Assembly (NCBI GenBank): GCA_025504975.1
Contig: JANUWI010000006.1
Span: 744,001 to 808,000 of the forward strand
Length of the DNA: 64,000 nucleotides
DNA from: Plenodomus lindquistii
Lineage: Eukaryota; Ascomycota; Dothideomycetes; Pleosporales; Leptosphaeriaceae
Direction of reading: 5' to 3'
The translations under genes and the position numbers were made by a program. Shown piece by piece: positions 47,427-58,939 of the stretch. The stretch's first letter is position 1. The number at the start of each line of letters is the position of its first letter. A model generated the notes under the pieces. That model was not told the DNA's origin. It was given only the letters and a program-made list of their open reading frames with translations, and did not search any database.

Positions 47427-47985
47427 AGTAACACAGCTATAGGTTACCAAGGATCACGTCCGCTGTAAACATTGTTTGGTTGTAAGACTTCCTCGAGAGC
47501 AGTCTTAGCTGTACTTTACGTCTGACAGATCTACGTATCACGAAAAACATATTGAATTTGGAGTGGGGCTAAAATATTATTCTTACTAGCTATACTATGT
47601 GTCGTTTCTGGTCTGCTGGAAATGCGAAAAAGTACGAATCCTCTCATTCAATACATACGATAAGCTTAGATTTCTTTGCCAATGACGAAGACGGCAATAA
47701 GTGCCGATATGAACAGGCAACAGTGTGTATATTGATCGACATATTCACTCCCAGAGGAGCGCCGTACATGTGCATGACCCCGCTTCACCTAATGTAGCTA
47801 GACTGTGCACTTCCAGCTTACACAGCCCATCATGTTGTCATCGCTTTGGCATTCCCCTCCTGGAATCGCCTGATCTTCTCGCTGGACACATAAATCTCGC
47901 ATATTTCCCGGTCGAAGACATCGTTTGTTCACCAGTACCGTACCTTCGACTGATATTTCCGGACCTCAAGCTCCACCCACCAGCC

Positions 47986-49180
47986 ATGGCGCCCACAGCC
48001 CCTTTGACTATTGAACCACATCGCACTATTTTTGTAACTGGTGTGAATGGATTGGTTGGAAGTCATGTCGTTGACCAGCTGCTCAAGAGAGGGTACAATG
48101 TTCGCGGCGCAGTGAGAGATGTGAAGAAGAATGCGTGGTTGAAGGAGTACTTTGATGAGAAATATACGGACGTGAAATTTGATCTGGTTGAAGTCAAGGA
48201 CATGACAGTTGAGGGTTGCTACGATGAAGTCGTCAATGGTATGCAGTTACTTTTTTCTTTCCATATTCTTTGGTGGAAGACAAAGTGAACGTTGTAAAAG
48301 TTGAGAGACTATAGTAAAAAAGCAGTCACTGACTTCTGTAGATATCGACGGCTTCATCCACGTCGCATCACCCATTGTCAATGTCACCGGCGCCGAATCT
48401 GGTATCGCGATTGGTGTCACCGGCGCACTCAATGCACTCAAAGCATGCGCCAAAATGCCATCTGTAAAACGCTTCGTCTTCACTTCCTCGTCTATCGCCG
48501 CAACTTTCGCAAAGCCAGATGTTGAGTTCTCCATCGACACCAACAGCTACAATGAAGCTGCGATTGAAGCCGTAACTAAAGATCCGACGATGCAGAATGG
48601 CCTACACATCTACGCCGCATTGAAGACCGCGACCGAAAAAGCGGCGTGGAAATGGGTTGAAGAAAACAATCCTAGCTTTGTTTTCAACACGGTTGTGAGT
48701 GCAAACCCACGTCCCTGCTGGGTTGTGGTAATTGTAACTAACGTTCACAAGCTACCCAATGCAAACTTTGGCTCTGTGCTCGTACCCAAACATCAAGGCT
48801 ACCCTTCGACCATTCATTTCGCTCGCGCAGCTTGGACAGGTGAGCAAATCAAAGAAGTGGCAGCATACATTGACCCGCAATGGTTCATTTCGCCCACTGA
48901 TACCGCGCTCTTGCATGTCGCTGCCTTGCTTCATAGTGAGATCAAGAATGAGCGCTTGTTTGGATTCGCGGAACCGTGGAGTTTCAACAAGATGCTGGAT
49001 ACGTTCCGGAAGCTGTATCCGGAGCGCAAATTTGCGGCCAATCTGGATGGGTTGGGTGAAGATCGGATGAGTGTTCCCAACGAGAGAGCGGAGGAGGTGT
49101 TGAGGTGGGTGAAGGGGAGTGGCTGGGATAGTTGGGAGACGAGTTTGGCGGATATGAGTCGCGACTGGGTGAATGAGTAA
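47986..49180 (+). CDS. NAD(P)-dependent reductase of the dihydroflavonol-reductase-like extended SDR family
   Basis: Extended SDR resembling fungal GRE2-type ketone or aldehyde reductases. Three exons, 47986-48238, 48342-48694 and 48752-49180, join in frame to 344 aa. The cofactor motif TGVNGLVGSHVVDQLLKRG lies at about residue 18, followed by RGAVRD, whose Arg suggests NADPH use (inference). FIHVASPIVNVTG and RFVFTSSSIAA are the central strands and the catalytic pair is YAALK (YxxxK). Substrate-side residues come from the last exon (FGSVLVPKHQGYPST, WFISPTDTALLHVAALLH). Introns are GTATGC...TGTAG (103 bases) and GTGAGT...CACAAG (57 bases). Substrate unknown; no biosynthetic cluster surrounds it. 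Confidence 0.87.
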
Positions 49181-49397
49181 TATGACATATTTGGGAGCAT
49201 GCTGCTCGTCGATAACTAGCGTGTGGAAACATGTTATGAAGCCAACTTCACCTTCACCTTCACCTTTTACCGGTCGTGCGTCATACCCCACACAGACCTC
49301 CTATCCTTTGCTTAAAAACTTTTCATAGCTTTCCTCCTACTTCTCGACCAGCTTTCTCAATCGTGACTTGGAGCTACATCTAAAGAACGACGCCGAC

Positions 49398-50161
49398 ATG
49401 TCCGCTGCGGCCGACGAGGAGAGTCAGACCGACCCTATTCGGCTGTGAGTTGTTTCGAATAGCACATGTCTGCTTTCAGACTCTCGAACGTACTGACCAG
49501 AACAATCCCTAGCCTCCGCGGTCCTGTCACTGAAATTACAATCATAACACCAGTCGAGAAGGGAGAGGTCCCGGTGACAGCGACATGGACCTTATCTACT
49601 GCATTGCTCTTGCACCACTCTGGATATTTCCGACGTGCCTGTCGCCCCGATACTTTCCGTGAAGGCAAGGAACGGAAAGTCACTCTCACCGACTTTGAGC
49701 CTGCTATCTTTGACCTGTTCGTCGAGTTCATGCTCTACGGGAAATACACATCGCACGACGACCTCTCAGACCAGACAAAGGTACGCGACAGCGCCAAAGC
49801 CTAGGTTTTGGGTGATTACCTCGATGCTATGGCGTTTAAAAACCATGCAATGGTTGAGCTGTACATCACCTTCTTGGAAGACGAGGACGGCGAGCCACGT
49901 CAAAATCTCGACGTCGACATGGTCAACTACTGCTATAAAATCTCAAGCCCAGACTCAAAGCTTGTGCGGCTGATTCGCGATCTTGTCGTTCAGTATTGGC
50001 ATCTGGACAGCTTCGTAACCTACTCATACAGCAACCGTGCGAAGTGGGAGGCCTTGTGGGAGGATCACCCTAATTTAAGACATGAGATACTCTTATGGAC
50101 CAATACCCCTGAGGAAGATAGAGGTGCCTATATTACGAATCTTGAGGTGTATCTGGACTAA
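49398..50161 (+). pseudogene. BTB/POZ domain protein interrupted by one in-frame TAG
   Basis: Exon 1 (49398-49444) and exon 2 (49513-50161) join in frame through a 68-base intron (GTGAGT...CCTAG) to a 232-codon frame whose codon 113 is TAG (49802-49804). Before it the BTB core reads VEFMLYGKYTSHDD and RDSAKA; right after it the same frame continues VLGDYLDAMAFKNHAMVELY. In related fungal BTB proteins, from memory, this position is Trp (AWVLGD), so TAG probably replaces TGG. The residues after the stop still look constrained (YQ-type helices, no further stops for 119 codons). A 24-base GTACGC...CTAG segment would remove the stop in frame, but that is too short for a fungal intron. It could be a recent nonsense allele, an RIP-type change, or an edited codon. 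Confidence 0.7.
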
Positions 50162-50825
50162 ACATCTCGGCGGTTGAGCTAGGCGCGTGGGACTACGACG
50201 TGTGATTCATGGGGTAGACACAGAAGGCATGTTTCCAAAGAATGGCGATGATTTCGTTCCACTAACTTGTGATATATGATCAGTATGCAGCAAGATGCTT
50301 ATGGGTCGTTCCAAACAATCGCTTGGGGACAAAAGGTAGCGCGTGGTGGAATTAGCTGATGTTCACAAACATATGCTCGTTATCTGAATGAAGGGCGGTT
50401 GAGATGCGCACTGTGCAGCAGGATGCTTCTCAAACTCCATCAAAACAACGAAAACAGGATTGGAGTCTTGAAGGAAGTAAACCACTACCTCGCGATGGCA
50501 GCAGTGAGTGGAAGCATGCTCTCGTCTTCTGATGAGCACCGAACTCTGCTGCACGTCTACCATGCGATGTTGACCATATCGAATATACCACATGAAAAGA
50601 CCTTCCAATTTTCTAACGCTGGCTGGAGTGATAGGAAAGCGGCACATCATAATGCTCATCTTATGGCACCCCACGTGGCTGGACCCTGCATCAAGTCGAT
50701 CGCACCAGCCCCACCGAGGGGTAGCTTCAATGTTTAGCAAGCTTCCCCAGTATTTTGGCAACACCCCAAGTAGACATTTGTACCCTACAACCACTTGGTG
50801 AATCGCACATTCGATCAGCACAACC
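50162..50825. other. Intergenic, no gene seen
   Basis: 3' flank of the BTB gene and promoter of the phosphatase gene. Frames on both strands (50363-50935 minus, 50399-50737 plus) are antisense shadows without family signature. Confidence 0.4.
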
Positions 50826-51825
50826 ATGGCAGACATTGACCTCCGCGACATCCATGACACGCTCATCGCCATCGCCAAACAAGCCGGTGAACGCATCGTC
50901 TCCGCAACACCCAGCACCGACGCCGCCGGCTCCAAAAAGAACTGTCCGTAAACCCTCTCAAAGAGGCTCCAAATACTTCACACCGTGTAATTTTACACAT
51001 ACTAATCCCTCCCCTTCCAGCCGTCGACCTAGTAACCGAAACCGACCGCGCAGTCGAATCCCTCGTCTCCAGCACCCTCCACAAAAAATACCCCACCTAC
51101 ACCTTCATGGGCGAAGAAACCTACAAACCAGGCGACAAACTCACCCCCGCACCAACATTCATATGCGATCCCATCGACGGGACCACAAACTTTGTCCACC
51201 GCTACCCCTACGTCTCCATCTCGCTCGGTTTCGCCGTGGACCTCGAGCCCGTAGTAGGAGTCGTGTACAACCCGTTTACGCAAACGCTGTACAGTGCGAT
51301 TAAAGGACAAGGCGCGTTTTTGAATCAAAGCTTAAGGTTGCCGCTTAGTGAGCCGACGCCGCTGGATACGCTGAATAGTTGTCTTGTCGCGGTGGAGTGG
51401 GGGAGTGATAGGAGTGGGAATGATTTTAGGGTCAAGAGTGAGACGTTTAAGAGGTTGGCGGCGACGAGGGAGGAGGGTGGGGGGATGGTGCATGGGTTGA
51501 GGAGTTTTGGGAGTGCGGCGTTGAATCTTTGTGGGGTTGCTTGTGGGGGGCTTGATATGTGAGTGGTTTTATTTTTCTCATGGGCTGGTCGATATACTAA
51601 TGTCGATGTAGTTATTGGGAAGCAGGGTGTTGGGCGTGGGATGTTTGTGCAGGATGGGTCATACTGAAGGAGGCAGGCGGTATGATGGTGGATGCGAACC
51701 CGGGGAACTGGGAACCCAGGATCGACGAGAGAAGATATATGGCTGTCCGAGGTGGCCCAGGCCAGAAAGAAGTCATCGAGGAGTTCTGGGGTTTAGTCGA
51801 CGGCGCCTTCGAAGTAGGCATATAG
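50826..51825 (+). CDS. Inositol-1-monophosphatase
   Basis: Mg2+- and Li+-sensitive phosphatase family that hydrolyses inositol monophosphates in the cytosol. Three exons, 50826-50943, 51021-51558 and 51612-51825, join to 289 aa. The first junction restores SVDLVTETDRAVE; it uses a weak donor GTCCGT, but it is the only GT giving this conserved frame. Metal-site motifs are GEETYK, CDPIDGTTNFVHRYPYVS (DxDGTTNFVH) and near the C-terminus YWEAGCWAWDVCAGWVILKE with the third-site Asp. AGG and PGNWEPR follow as in fungal homologues. All catalytic Asp/Glu residues are present. A qutG-type role is possible, but no quinate genes are near. Confidence 0.93.
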
Positions 51826-52639
51826 CCACACGGTAATCTGGCCAACAACCAACCCAAATCAAAGAGCCATGTTGATATCAGTCAGACCTCACATCGTCTC
51901 ACTCGCATCAAGTTAAACACACGACATAGCGGCGACCTTGGTTTTCTCATTCCATCGCCACTAACACCAATCCTCCACAGTCTAATCCTCCAAGCGGTCT
52001 CAGCTAATCTGTTCCGCAGCGGACACAACAATCTCCACCAGAGAGAGTCGTAATATGTCCTCCAGCACGTTCCATCTCAACTAATGCAGAACGGCATGCT
52101 TCGTGAAATGAATGTCTCCTTCTCCCAAATCCCTTACATCTCCAACGACTATGTTTATCGCAATTCCAAATACAAAAAGATGCACACCAACGCACAAGTT
52201 CGAAACAAAGGAAACACGGTTTCGCGGCGTCTGTCTTGTCCCTTCTCCGCAAGCAGAGAGAGGCGAGTGCGGGGTGAGGAGATGCAAACACAGTGTTGTT
52301 ACATGATAACGAGGAGGGGGGAATTAGGGGGTAGGGTACGTGATGGGGGGTGAGCAAACGCCACATCAAGGGGTAAGAGATGAGTGCGTGAACAAGGATA
52401 GCAACCGGGGTGTTTCAAATGCGCCGTGGAAAGTCAAATGGAGGGGAGTCAATCCGATCCATGTTGTTTTTCTGAGGGTTTTACTGGTTTTCGACGGAGC
52501 GCGTTGCGCTGCGTTGCGGCAATTTGAGTTACGGAGCGGAGTCTGGGGTTATCAAGTTGGGGTGTGGACTCCGGGTTGTGTGTACGTTGTGTTTGTTTGC
52601 TTTGGTCTTTGACGGGATCGGTGAGTTGTGCAATCAGCC
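51826..52639. other. Convergent 3' flanks, no gene seen
   Basis: Between the phosphatase stop (plus) and the last exon of the second BTB gene (minus). Short overlapping frames at 52004-52369 are not coding-like. Confidence 0.45.
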
Positions 52640-53560
52640 TTAGATGGTCCTGGGAGTTCCGCGAGCATTGCTGGATACAGTCAGTGCCGAGTGACAAAAA
52701 TCACGAAGAATTGTTAGCAGCAAGGAGAAGCACAAGGCTCACCTCACGTCCACGAGATCATCGACATGATTGCACATAGCCACGAACAGATCAAAGAACA
52801 ATTTACCCCCCATCTCCATTTCCATCTGCATGGTTCCACTACGCTTGAAGGTCTTCCTGCTTCGGATAATTAGGGCGAGGTAATGCGCTCGCAGGTGACT
52901 GTCGCTGTCTGATGTGTTGTCATATGCATAGCGCGCTGAACGCAGGATCGTTCCGACCTCGATTCCGCTCTGCAGTCCCTGCTTGCGCAAGGACAGCTTC
53001 TTGAGCTCCTCGAGACCGTACCGATCGGCGGCGCAGTAGACAGCGGTGTCCCTTAGGAGCACATCACCCACCCCAGAGTGATAGAAGGTCGGTTCGACAG
53101 CGGTGGGACGGTCGCCGGCTTTGTTTGGGTCGGGAGAGCTCATGGCGCCCTCGAGCATCCAGGTCTGCCTGCGCTTGTCTTGGACCAAGCGAGGGTAGTA
53201 GTCGCCCTTGTACAGATACTCGAGGATGCACGAGAAGATCTCGGGTTCCTCCATGGGCAGATCGATGCGGCGAGTGGCGGACTCGAAGAACTGGCCCCGC
53301 AAAATCTCTGCAAAGTACGGGGAGTGAGATAGGACGTCTTCGTGCGCGGCAAAGGTTCGTTCGTCTGCACCAACGATTACAGTGACGATGGCAGAGGTCA
53401 GACTAGGGGAGTCTTTCTGAACCATCGGGCTGTCCTTGCGCGCTTCCACCTTCTCGACCAACACCTTCTGCTTGGTCGCTTCGCGGAACGACCTCTTCGG
53501 CGCTTTGGTTATCTTGCCCGAGCGCTCCTTCGAGCTAGCAAAAGAACGCTTGCCGAACAT
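52640..53560 (-). CDS. BTB/POZ domain protein
   Basis: Fungal BTB-domain protein with a basic N-terminus (KRSF repeats). The main exon 52743-53560 starts at ATG 53560 (MFGKRSFASSKER). I join it through a 72-base intron (GTGAGC, branch GCTAAC, end CCAG) to a 31-base last exon 52640-52670, giving 282 aa; without it the frame ends at a TGA three codons later, so the tail is uncertain. The BTB fold runs from VTVIVGADERTFAAHEDVL through SHSPYFAEILRGQF, RRIDLPMEEPEIFSCILEYL and YKGDYYPRL. Helices with YCAADRYGLEELKKLSLRK follow. BTB proteins dimerise or act as adaptors for cullin-3; the partner is unknown. Confidence 0.82.
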
Positions 53561-54546
53561 TTTGGCGAAGAGGGGAATCGTAGCGAGCGACGGAAGGGTA
53601 AAGAGTGGACAGGTTAGTTGACGCAGTACATAAGAGTGAGGAGCTCTGGAAACTCTCAGATTTCGCACTCTTCCTTGTGAGAAAAGCAACTAGATCCGAG
53701 GAGCTTAGTGCGAAACCGACACTGGTGGTGAGGGAAAGCACACTGGTTGTCGAACTCAAGCTTGTCGTGAGGCGTGAGGACTGAAGTGTGGGGAGGTCGG
53801 CCTGTTAAATACTCGCGCTGCCAAGCTGTCACCCCTGCAGCCTGCTGTGGTAGCGCCGGGCTGTGTAGCTTGTAGCACATCCACACCATTCGCTGGTCTG
53901 GCCTGCTTTGACTGGGCTGTTGGGTTGTCAGGCAGCGAGGCAACCATGGTCCTCCATCTGATTTGGCGCACCGCAAAACCGTGGAAGGCTATAAAATAAG
54001 CTTTCAGGTATCTGACCGCGAGGCTGGCTAAGCGACGCGAGAACAACGCAGCAGTATGACGTACGAGATGGTCAGAGGACTGAAAGAAGGTAGCGACAAG
54101 AGGAACGCAAAGAGTATTGATGATAAGAGTTGAAGACGCAAGCAATAAAGACTCGTAATTTGTGCAACGGACGCGTCCACAAAACGCGTCTGCATCGCGA
54201 TGCACGTGATCGCTAACTTAGGCGGCCTCTTTCGGTCTATGCCCTGGTGGACCTGTGACTCACGTTCGCAGCAAGGGCTAGATAGCCTCGAATCCCGCAC
54301 GATCGGTCTTGTGGGCCTTGTGGTGTAGACAAGGATCTTCGCAAAGCGTTGAACAAGGTCAATACGTACATAGTGTTTCTGTGAATGAAACAAATCGCCA
54401 CAAAATGATACGGTCTCATCAACTTGACCGTACATGAATTGAGTGTAAAGTTAATTGCATTAGCTCTACTATTACTAGCATATCATCTCAACTCCAATGC
54501 TGATAGACCATCAACGCAACCCCAAACACTCACTTGCATCCTACAT
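53561..54546. other. Intergenic, no gene seen
   Basis: Holds the BTB gene promoter (an in-frame non-ATG extension to 53689 exists and was not used) and the 3' flank of the next minus-strand gene. Frames at 53756-54205 and 54028-54435 lack signatures. Confidence 0.4.
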
Positions 54547-56354
54547 CTACATAAACCAATCGCAATCTAATTCCCAGATCCTCTCCTCGTGATCTTTGTA
54601 GTAAGTGCCGCCTCGAAGCTCATGTCTCTTCTTCTTCATACCCTTGTCATCCAGTAGTACAGGCCACTCCACTGCGCTTGTGCTCGCGGTATCACACACG
54701 CATATAGACTTTTCGCAGACCTGACATTCTCCATCCTCCCAAGGGGATCGCAAGAACTCCAGGGACGAGTCTGAGGGCGAACGAATCCATAGGCTAGGCG
54801 ATGAACGTCCACTGTTTGACTCAGACATGCTGTCTTCCGGGCTGGGTCTTGGAGTGGATAGGCGTGATGTTACATAGCTTGCAGGTGAAATGAGAGAGGT
54901 GCCTTCGTCATCTTCCATCGATTCACAGGAAGATATAGAACGAGATCGCTGTCCACGGTCTTGAGAACTGAAAGGAAGTACGGTCCAGTCGTCCGATAAG
55001 ACAGATGCCGCATCGGATGAAGGATAGGGCGCCTGCAAAGAGGAATCATGAGAATCTGAGTCTGGAGGAAGTGGAACGCAAGAGGCATCAACGTCGTCTA
55101 CTGCCATCTCCAATTGCGTGGATGGTGTGTGCAGGCTTTCCAGAGTCGTGTATTTGTTCTCTTCAAGAGCTCCTGAGTTCGCATGTGTGCCACACCAGCA
55201 CGGATTGGCGTGCCCTAGGTCAAGAAAGTTTCTGGTATCGGCTTGGAACCCTGAGGTAGTCGGGCAACGCAGTACAAGTGTTGATACAGGTGGTGTGGCA
55301 GGTGTAACTCTCGGTTTGAACAACTGTATGGGCACAACTGGCCGGATTCGCAACGGCGACATGTCGATGAATGGACGTGGAGACCCTATGGGCGCTGTGA
55401 TGAGGGCAGTGGATGTTCGTCGACTTCGTGTAGCTTCTGAACTAGATCTGACATGGTTATCCGTAGGGCGTGACGAACCGGTGGCCTTTGGTACCCATTG
55501 TATGGAAGTTCTGTTCGTGGGCGTTCCAGTCTGTAGGTCGAGGCAATCATCAGGGATTGGTAAATTCAATGTACCGTGGCCAGGAAGGGACGATACTTCG
55601 GCCCTCGAGATTATTGTGGGGTCTACTGATGACAGTGCTTTAGAAGCTCCAGGTCTATCTGTACCCTGTGGCAGCCTTGGGGATGGGGGCCTGGCGGCCT
55701 CATCGTTCGAAAACTTGGACGTCGAGGGATAGCGACCCGATGGATCCGGACAGGCAAGAAACGCTGAGAGAGGGAAGAAGCGAGATTCCTTGCGCACTGA
55801 CCTCGAGTGCTCTCCAGGGGTAGACGTGCGTGAGGTAGGTGGGACGGAAGGCTGCGAAGGTGAACAATGCTGCTCTGATGGCGACAACGGCAGCGTGTTG
55901 GGGCGAAATTGTGGTGACCAGTGTTGCAGAACAATGTCCGTGGCCTGGAAACTGTCAGGACAAGGCGATCTGGTCCTGGTAGGTCCCTCGTGGCGCTCGC
56001 CAGCAGCCTCCCCTGTCAGTACACTTTCATCTCGGCCTCTATCCTTGGGGGCTGCAACCCTCTTCGGGAGCCCATTTCTGCATCTGTTACGTCTACCGCC
56101 ACGTCTCCCTCGTGGTCTGCTCCTGGCTGGACTTGGCACAAAGTCGAAGTTCTACTCCGGCTCTACGGATTGCTCAAGTCCTTGCAAGACACTGAACGGA
56201 TTCGCTGTGATGAAGTCAATCGACGAAGCTCTGCGACTTCCATTGGCATGGACATACGAGTAGGTACAAAGTTGCGCTGTTGGACACATGCTGGTTGCGC
56301 AGGTGGCTGTTGTTGATAAGGACGGTAGTCGGACTGAGGTGGTCCCAAGACCAT
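54547..56354 (-). CDS. Disordered fungal protein of unknown function
   Basis: Not recognised. The main exon runs from about 56151 to 54547, with no ATG at its upstream end. It is Ser, Pro and Arg rich (SPARSRPRGRRGGRR at the start) and has a Cys-containing segment ECQVCEKSICVC near the end, followed by a conserved-looking C-terminus (ERIWELDCDWF). A separate upstream frame at 56354-56163 starts MVLGPPQSDYRPYQQQ and continues RNFVPTRMSMPMEVAELRRL, which looks like the true N-terminus. The frames differ, so an intron joins them; a TAG at 56152-56154 would serve as its acceptor (donors GTACCT near 56249 or GTGTCT near 56192 keep frame). The exact junction is unresolved. Divergent from the BTB-like gene. 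Confidence 0.55.
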
Positions 56355-56805
56355 TCTCTGGGCACGTAGGTCAAGTAGCAGGAAGCGAATTGAAATGAAG
56401 ACAATAACACGTGTGTGAAGGGAACAAGGGCGTAGGGTAAGGGGGATGGGTAGGTAGGTATGTGGAGGTAATCAGCAAGTAGTATGGGGATGGTGTTTGT
56501 GTAAGGAACGTGGGCCTGTCGGACGTAACTAGGAGGTAGGGCTGACTAAGGAGGGCAAACGCCGTCATAGCTCAATATTAGTCGGTCCCCACATGGCCCC
56601 CATCTGCACTCTTCACTGACAGCGGGGTTTTGACGATTCACGCCAGCCCGTCCTCCGCCCTCCCACCGTCCTTCAGTGCGCTCCAGGCTAATTGGCAGCA
56701 TCCAAGACGAGCAATTACCTGGAGCCGCTGCCGCAGTCCGCAGTCCGCCATCTGCGCCGCCCACGCCCACGCCCACACCCGCGCCCACGCCCGCAGCAAG
56801 TCGAC
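56355..56805. promoter_or_regulatory. Divergent promoter between two unknown genes
   Basis: A 451-base gap between predicted ATGs at 56354 (minus) and 56806 (plus). The right part is GC-rich with CCCACGCC repeats at about 56758-56795, just before the plus-strand ATG, which create spurious His/Ala-rich frames. Confidence 0.45.
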
Positions 56806-58939
56806 ATGCCCGCCGCCATGCAGGCCCGCCGCCCGATGCCTCGCATTGTGCCGGCCATCCCCCACCGTCTGTCTCGCGCCCCGCCCGCCGCCCGGCCTCT
56901 CACGCCCGAGGAGTCCAGCAAGGGCGCCGTTGCCCAGCAGGAGCCGCAGGCCGAGCCACCGACAGCCGAGGGCAAGCCGCCGATTGCGCCTGTGGAGGAA
57001 CAGCAAGCGCCTGCGCCTGCGGCCGACGCGCCGTGGACGCCAGAGTCAAAGGCTTCAGGCACTGGCAAGCAGGCTCAGGCCGATGCCCCTGCGCTGGCTT
57101 CGTCGCCACCAGCTTCCCAAGACGGCGGCGCTGAGGAGGTGGAGCATGCTCCCGGTATGCTTTTCTCGCCCACAGCTCTGTTGCGCGTCCTACCTGACTA
57201 CCATGCCCACGCTAATACGCCATACTCCAGAGCCCCAGGTCAACGGTCATGGCATGATCAACGGGCACACCGACGACTCGCCAGTCGCGGCCAACGACCA
57301 GGCCCAGCGCAAACTAGCGGTGCCTGCCCAGCTCCCGCCGCCATTCTACCCCTCCACCAAGTCGGGCGCTCACACTCCACCTGATAGTCGCGAGGCACAA
57401 ACCCAATTCCACCAGCACCAGCTCAGCGCTGGTGCTGTCGAGTTCCGCAGCGCCAATGACTCGCCCGCCGTACCAGCGACTCCTCAGGACTTGGAGCAGC
57501 AGATACACGCACAGCCACACGTGCTTCCCCAGCCGCCCCCTGGGTTTGCTCCACAGCACTATGCGCCCTTCTTCCCAGGACACTCTCACCACCCTTCCGA
57601 GGTTGGTGCTCCGTGGATGCCAGCTCCTACAGCGCCTCCTCATCCTGTCTACGAGAGTGGCGGTGAGTATGCCAATCCTTACAACGCCCGCTTTCCGGAA
57701 GAGACCTCATTCCCTGTCAACGGTGTTGCCACGTCCCACGCTCAGTCGCCCAGCAAGGCCCACTTCAACGATGTGAAGCCTGGCTCTGAGCATGGAGAGG
57801 ATCCGCATGCACTCGCATACCAAAATGGCACTGCTGCCACAGTACCCCATCTAGAGGAGTCGGCCTTTGAGCTTGCGGCTTACCTCTCGACCCAGTTTGG
57901 CAACCCAGAGTTTGCCGACTTCATCTTGCAGATTCGATCGCCAGAGTCGACGCTTGTATCTGTCCCTGTTCATGGCATTGTTGTCGTGCGCAGTACAGTG
58001 ATTGCAGAAGCCGCTCGCCATAGCCCAGTTCCTAATCATCGTTCTCGAGATGCGCGACGTTTGATCGATGTACTGGTGACTGATCCATTTGCGACGCGTG
58101 AGTCGCTTGAGGAGGCTGTCAAGGTATTGTACGGCGCACCACTTCTATCCGCTCAGAACTTCCTGTTTGGTCTTGCCCCCTACAATCACGAGAATGAGCA
58201 AGCCGGCCCATTGAACGATGCTCGACGACGTATGCAGCAAATCTTAAGCTACATGGCTGCCGCTCGAGCATTGCAGATGCCCAGCATGCAGGCGCGTGGG
58301 GTCGACATTGCACGTATGCTCTTACGTTGGGACACTGTCGACTTGGTGCTACGCTACGCATTACAAGCTGGCCCAGTCACTCGTTCAAGGTCGGAAGGCC
58401 TCGACCCCGAAGATCCCTTCATTCTAGCCTTGCTCAACTCTGCTCTTGACTTCATGGCCTACACTTTCCCGGTCGACTTCCAATTGCATACGATTGCGCC
58501 CGAGCTGCGCGATCTGCCTCGTCTGCCATCTTTCATTGAGTCGCGGTCTGCTTCCCATAATCCCCGCTTGAGCAAGATTCGTTTCGGAGACGCGCCCCCT
58601 GAAAACGATGTCCAACCGCGCCACGCAACTGGGGTGCTCTCTTCCGTTCTTCTTTCACTACCACTTCCTCTTGTAGATCGCCTCCTAAACCATCGCGCAA
58701 CAGCAAACCTCGTTGGCTGGACCGGTGCTGTCGCACTCATGCGAGACGTGGTCAACGAGCGCGAGCACCGACGTCAAAAGGCTGTACAAAACCAACAGAA
58801 GCCTGATCATCATGGGCCGATTTCCAAAGCCTTGGTCAACAACCTCTACTTCGAAGAGTATGTGGAGCAAGTCGACCCGTCGCCTCTTTACCCTTCTGGG
58901 TACAAGCTAGCCGCGAGGCGTGTGCCCGCTGACATCTGA
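56806..58939 (+). CDS. BTB/POZ-like domain protein with disordered N-terminus
   Basis: Two exons, 56806-57154 and 57231-58939, join (GTATGC...TCCAG) to 685 aa. The single long frame across this stretch is misleading, because exon 1 lies in another frame that is Pro, Ala and Glu rich and begins MPAAMQARRPMPRIVPAIP. After the junction (EPQVNGHGMINGHTDD) comes a Pro/His-rich region to about residue 370. A BTB-like fold then reads ESAFELAAYLSTQFGNPEFA, DFILQIRSPES and VPVHGIVVVRSTVIAEAARH, where the His and Arg-Ser fit the BTB pattern. Helical repeats follow (YMAAARALQMPSMQARG). The C-terminal 150 residues are well ordered and end in YKLAARRVPADI. Function unknown. Confidence 0.72.

Larger units (their letters stand above)
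46251..47985. other. Intergenic with two TATA-leader modules and a minisatellite
   Basis: No gene is recognised. The frame at 46732-47133 (plus) is open for over 130 codons but has no family signature and begins just after the second module. The region also holds a 15-base tandem repeat near 47377. The right end is the promoter of the reductase gene. Confidence 0.45.

Noticed and set aside
43257..47620. Shared 14-base word TGTGTCGTTTCTGG at 43257 and 47598
   Set aside because: Several 14-base matches are expected by chance in a window of this size, and the flanks do not align.
49778..49804. 24-base GTACGC...CTAG intron that would remove the TAG from the BTB gene
   Set aside because: Far below the usual minimum intron length, has no room for a branch site, and would delete residues that fit the domain.
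54457..54476. Resemblance of TTAGCTCTACTATTAC to an 18S rRNA segment
   Set aside because: Only about 15 bases match loosely and flanking bases do not continue as rRNA; treated as chance.
56630..57230. N-terminal part of the 769-codon frame across the BTB-like gene
   Set aside because: It is an Arg/Ser/Pro-rich shadow of the true exon 1, which lies in a different frame and joins by a normal intron at 57155-57230.
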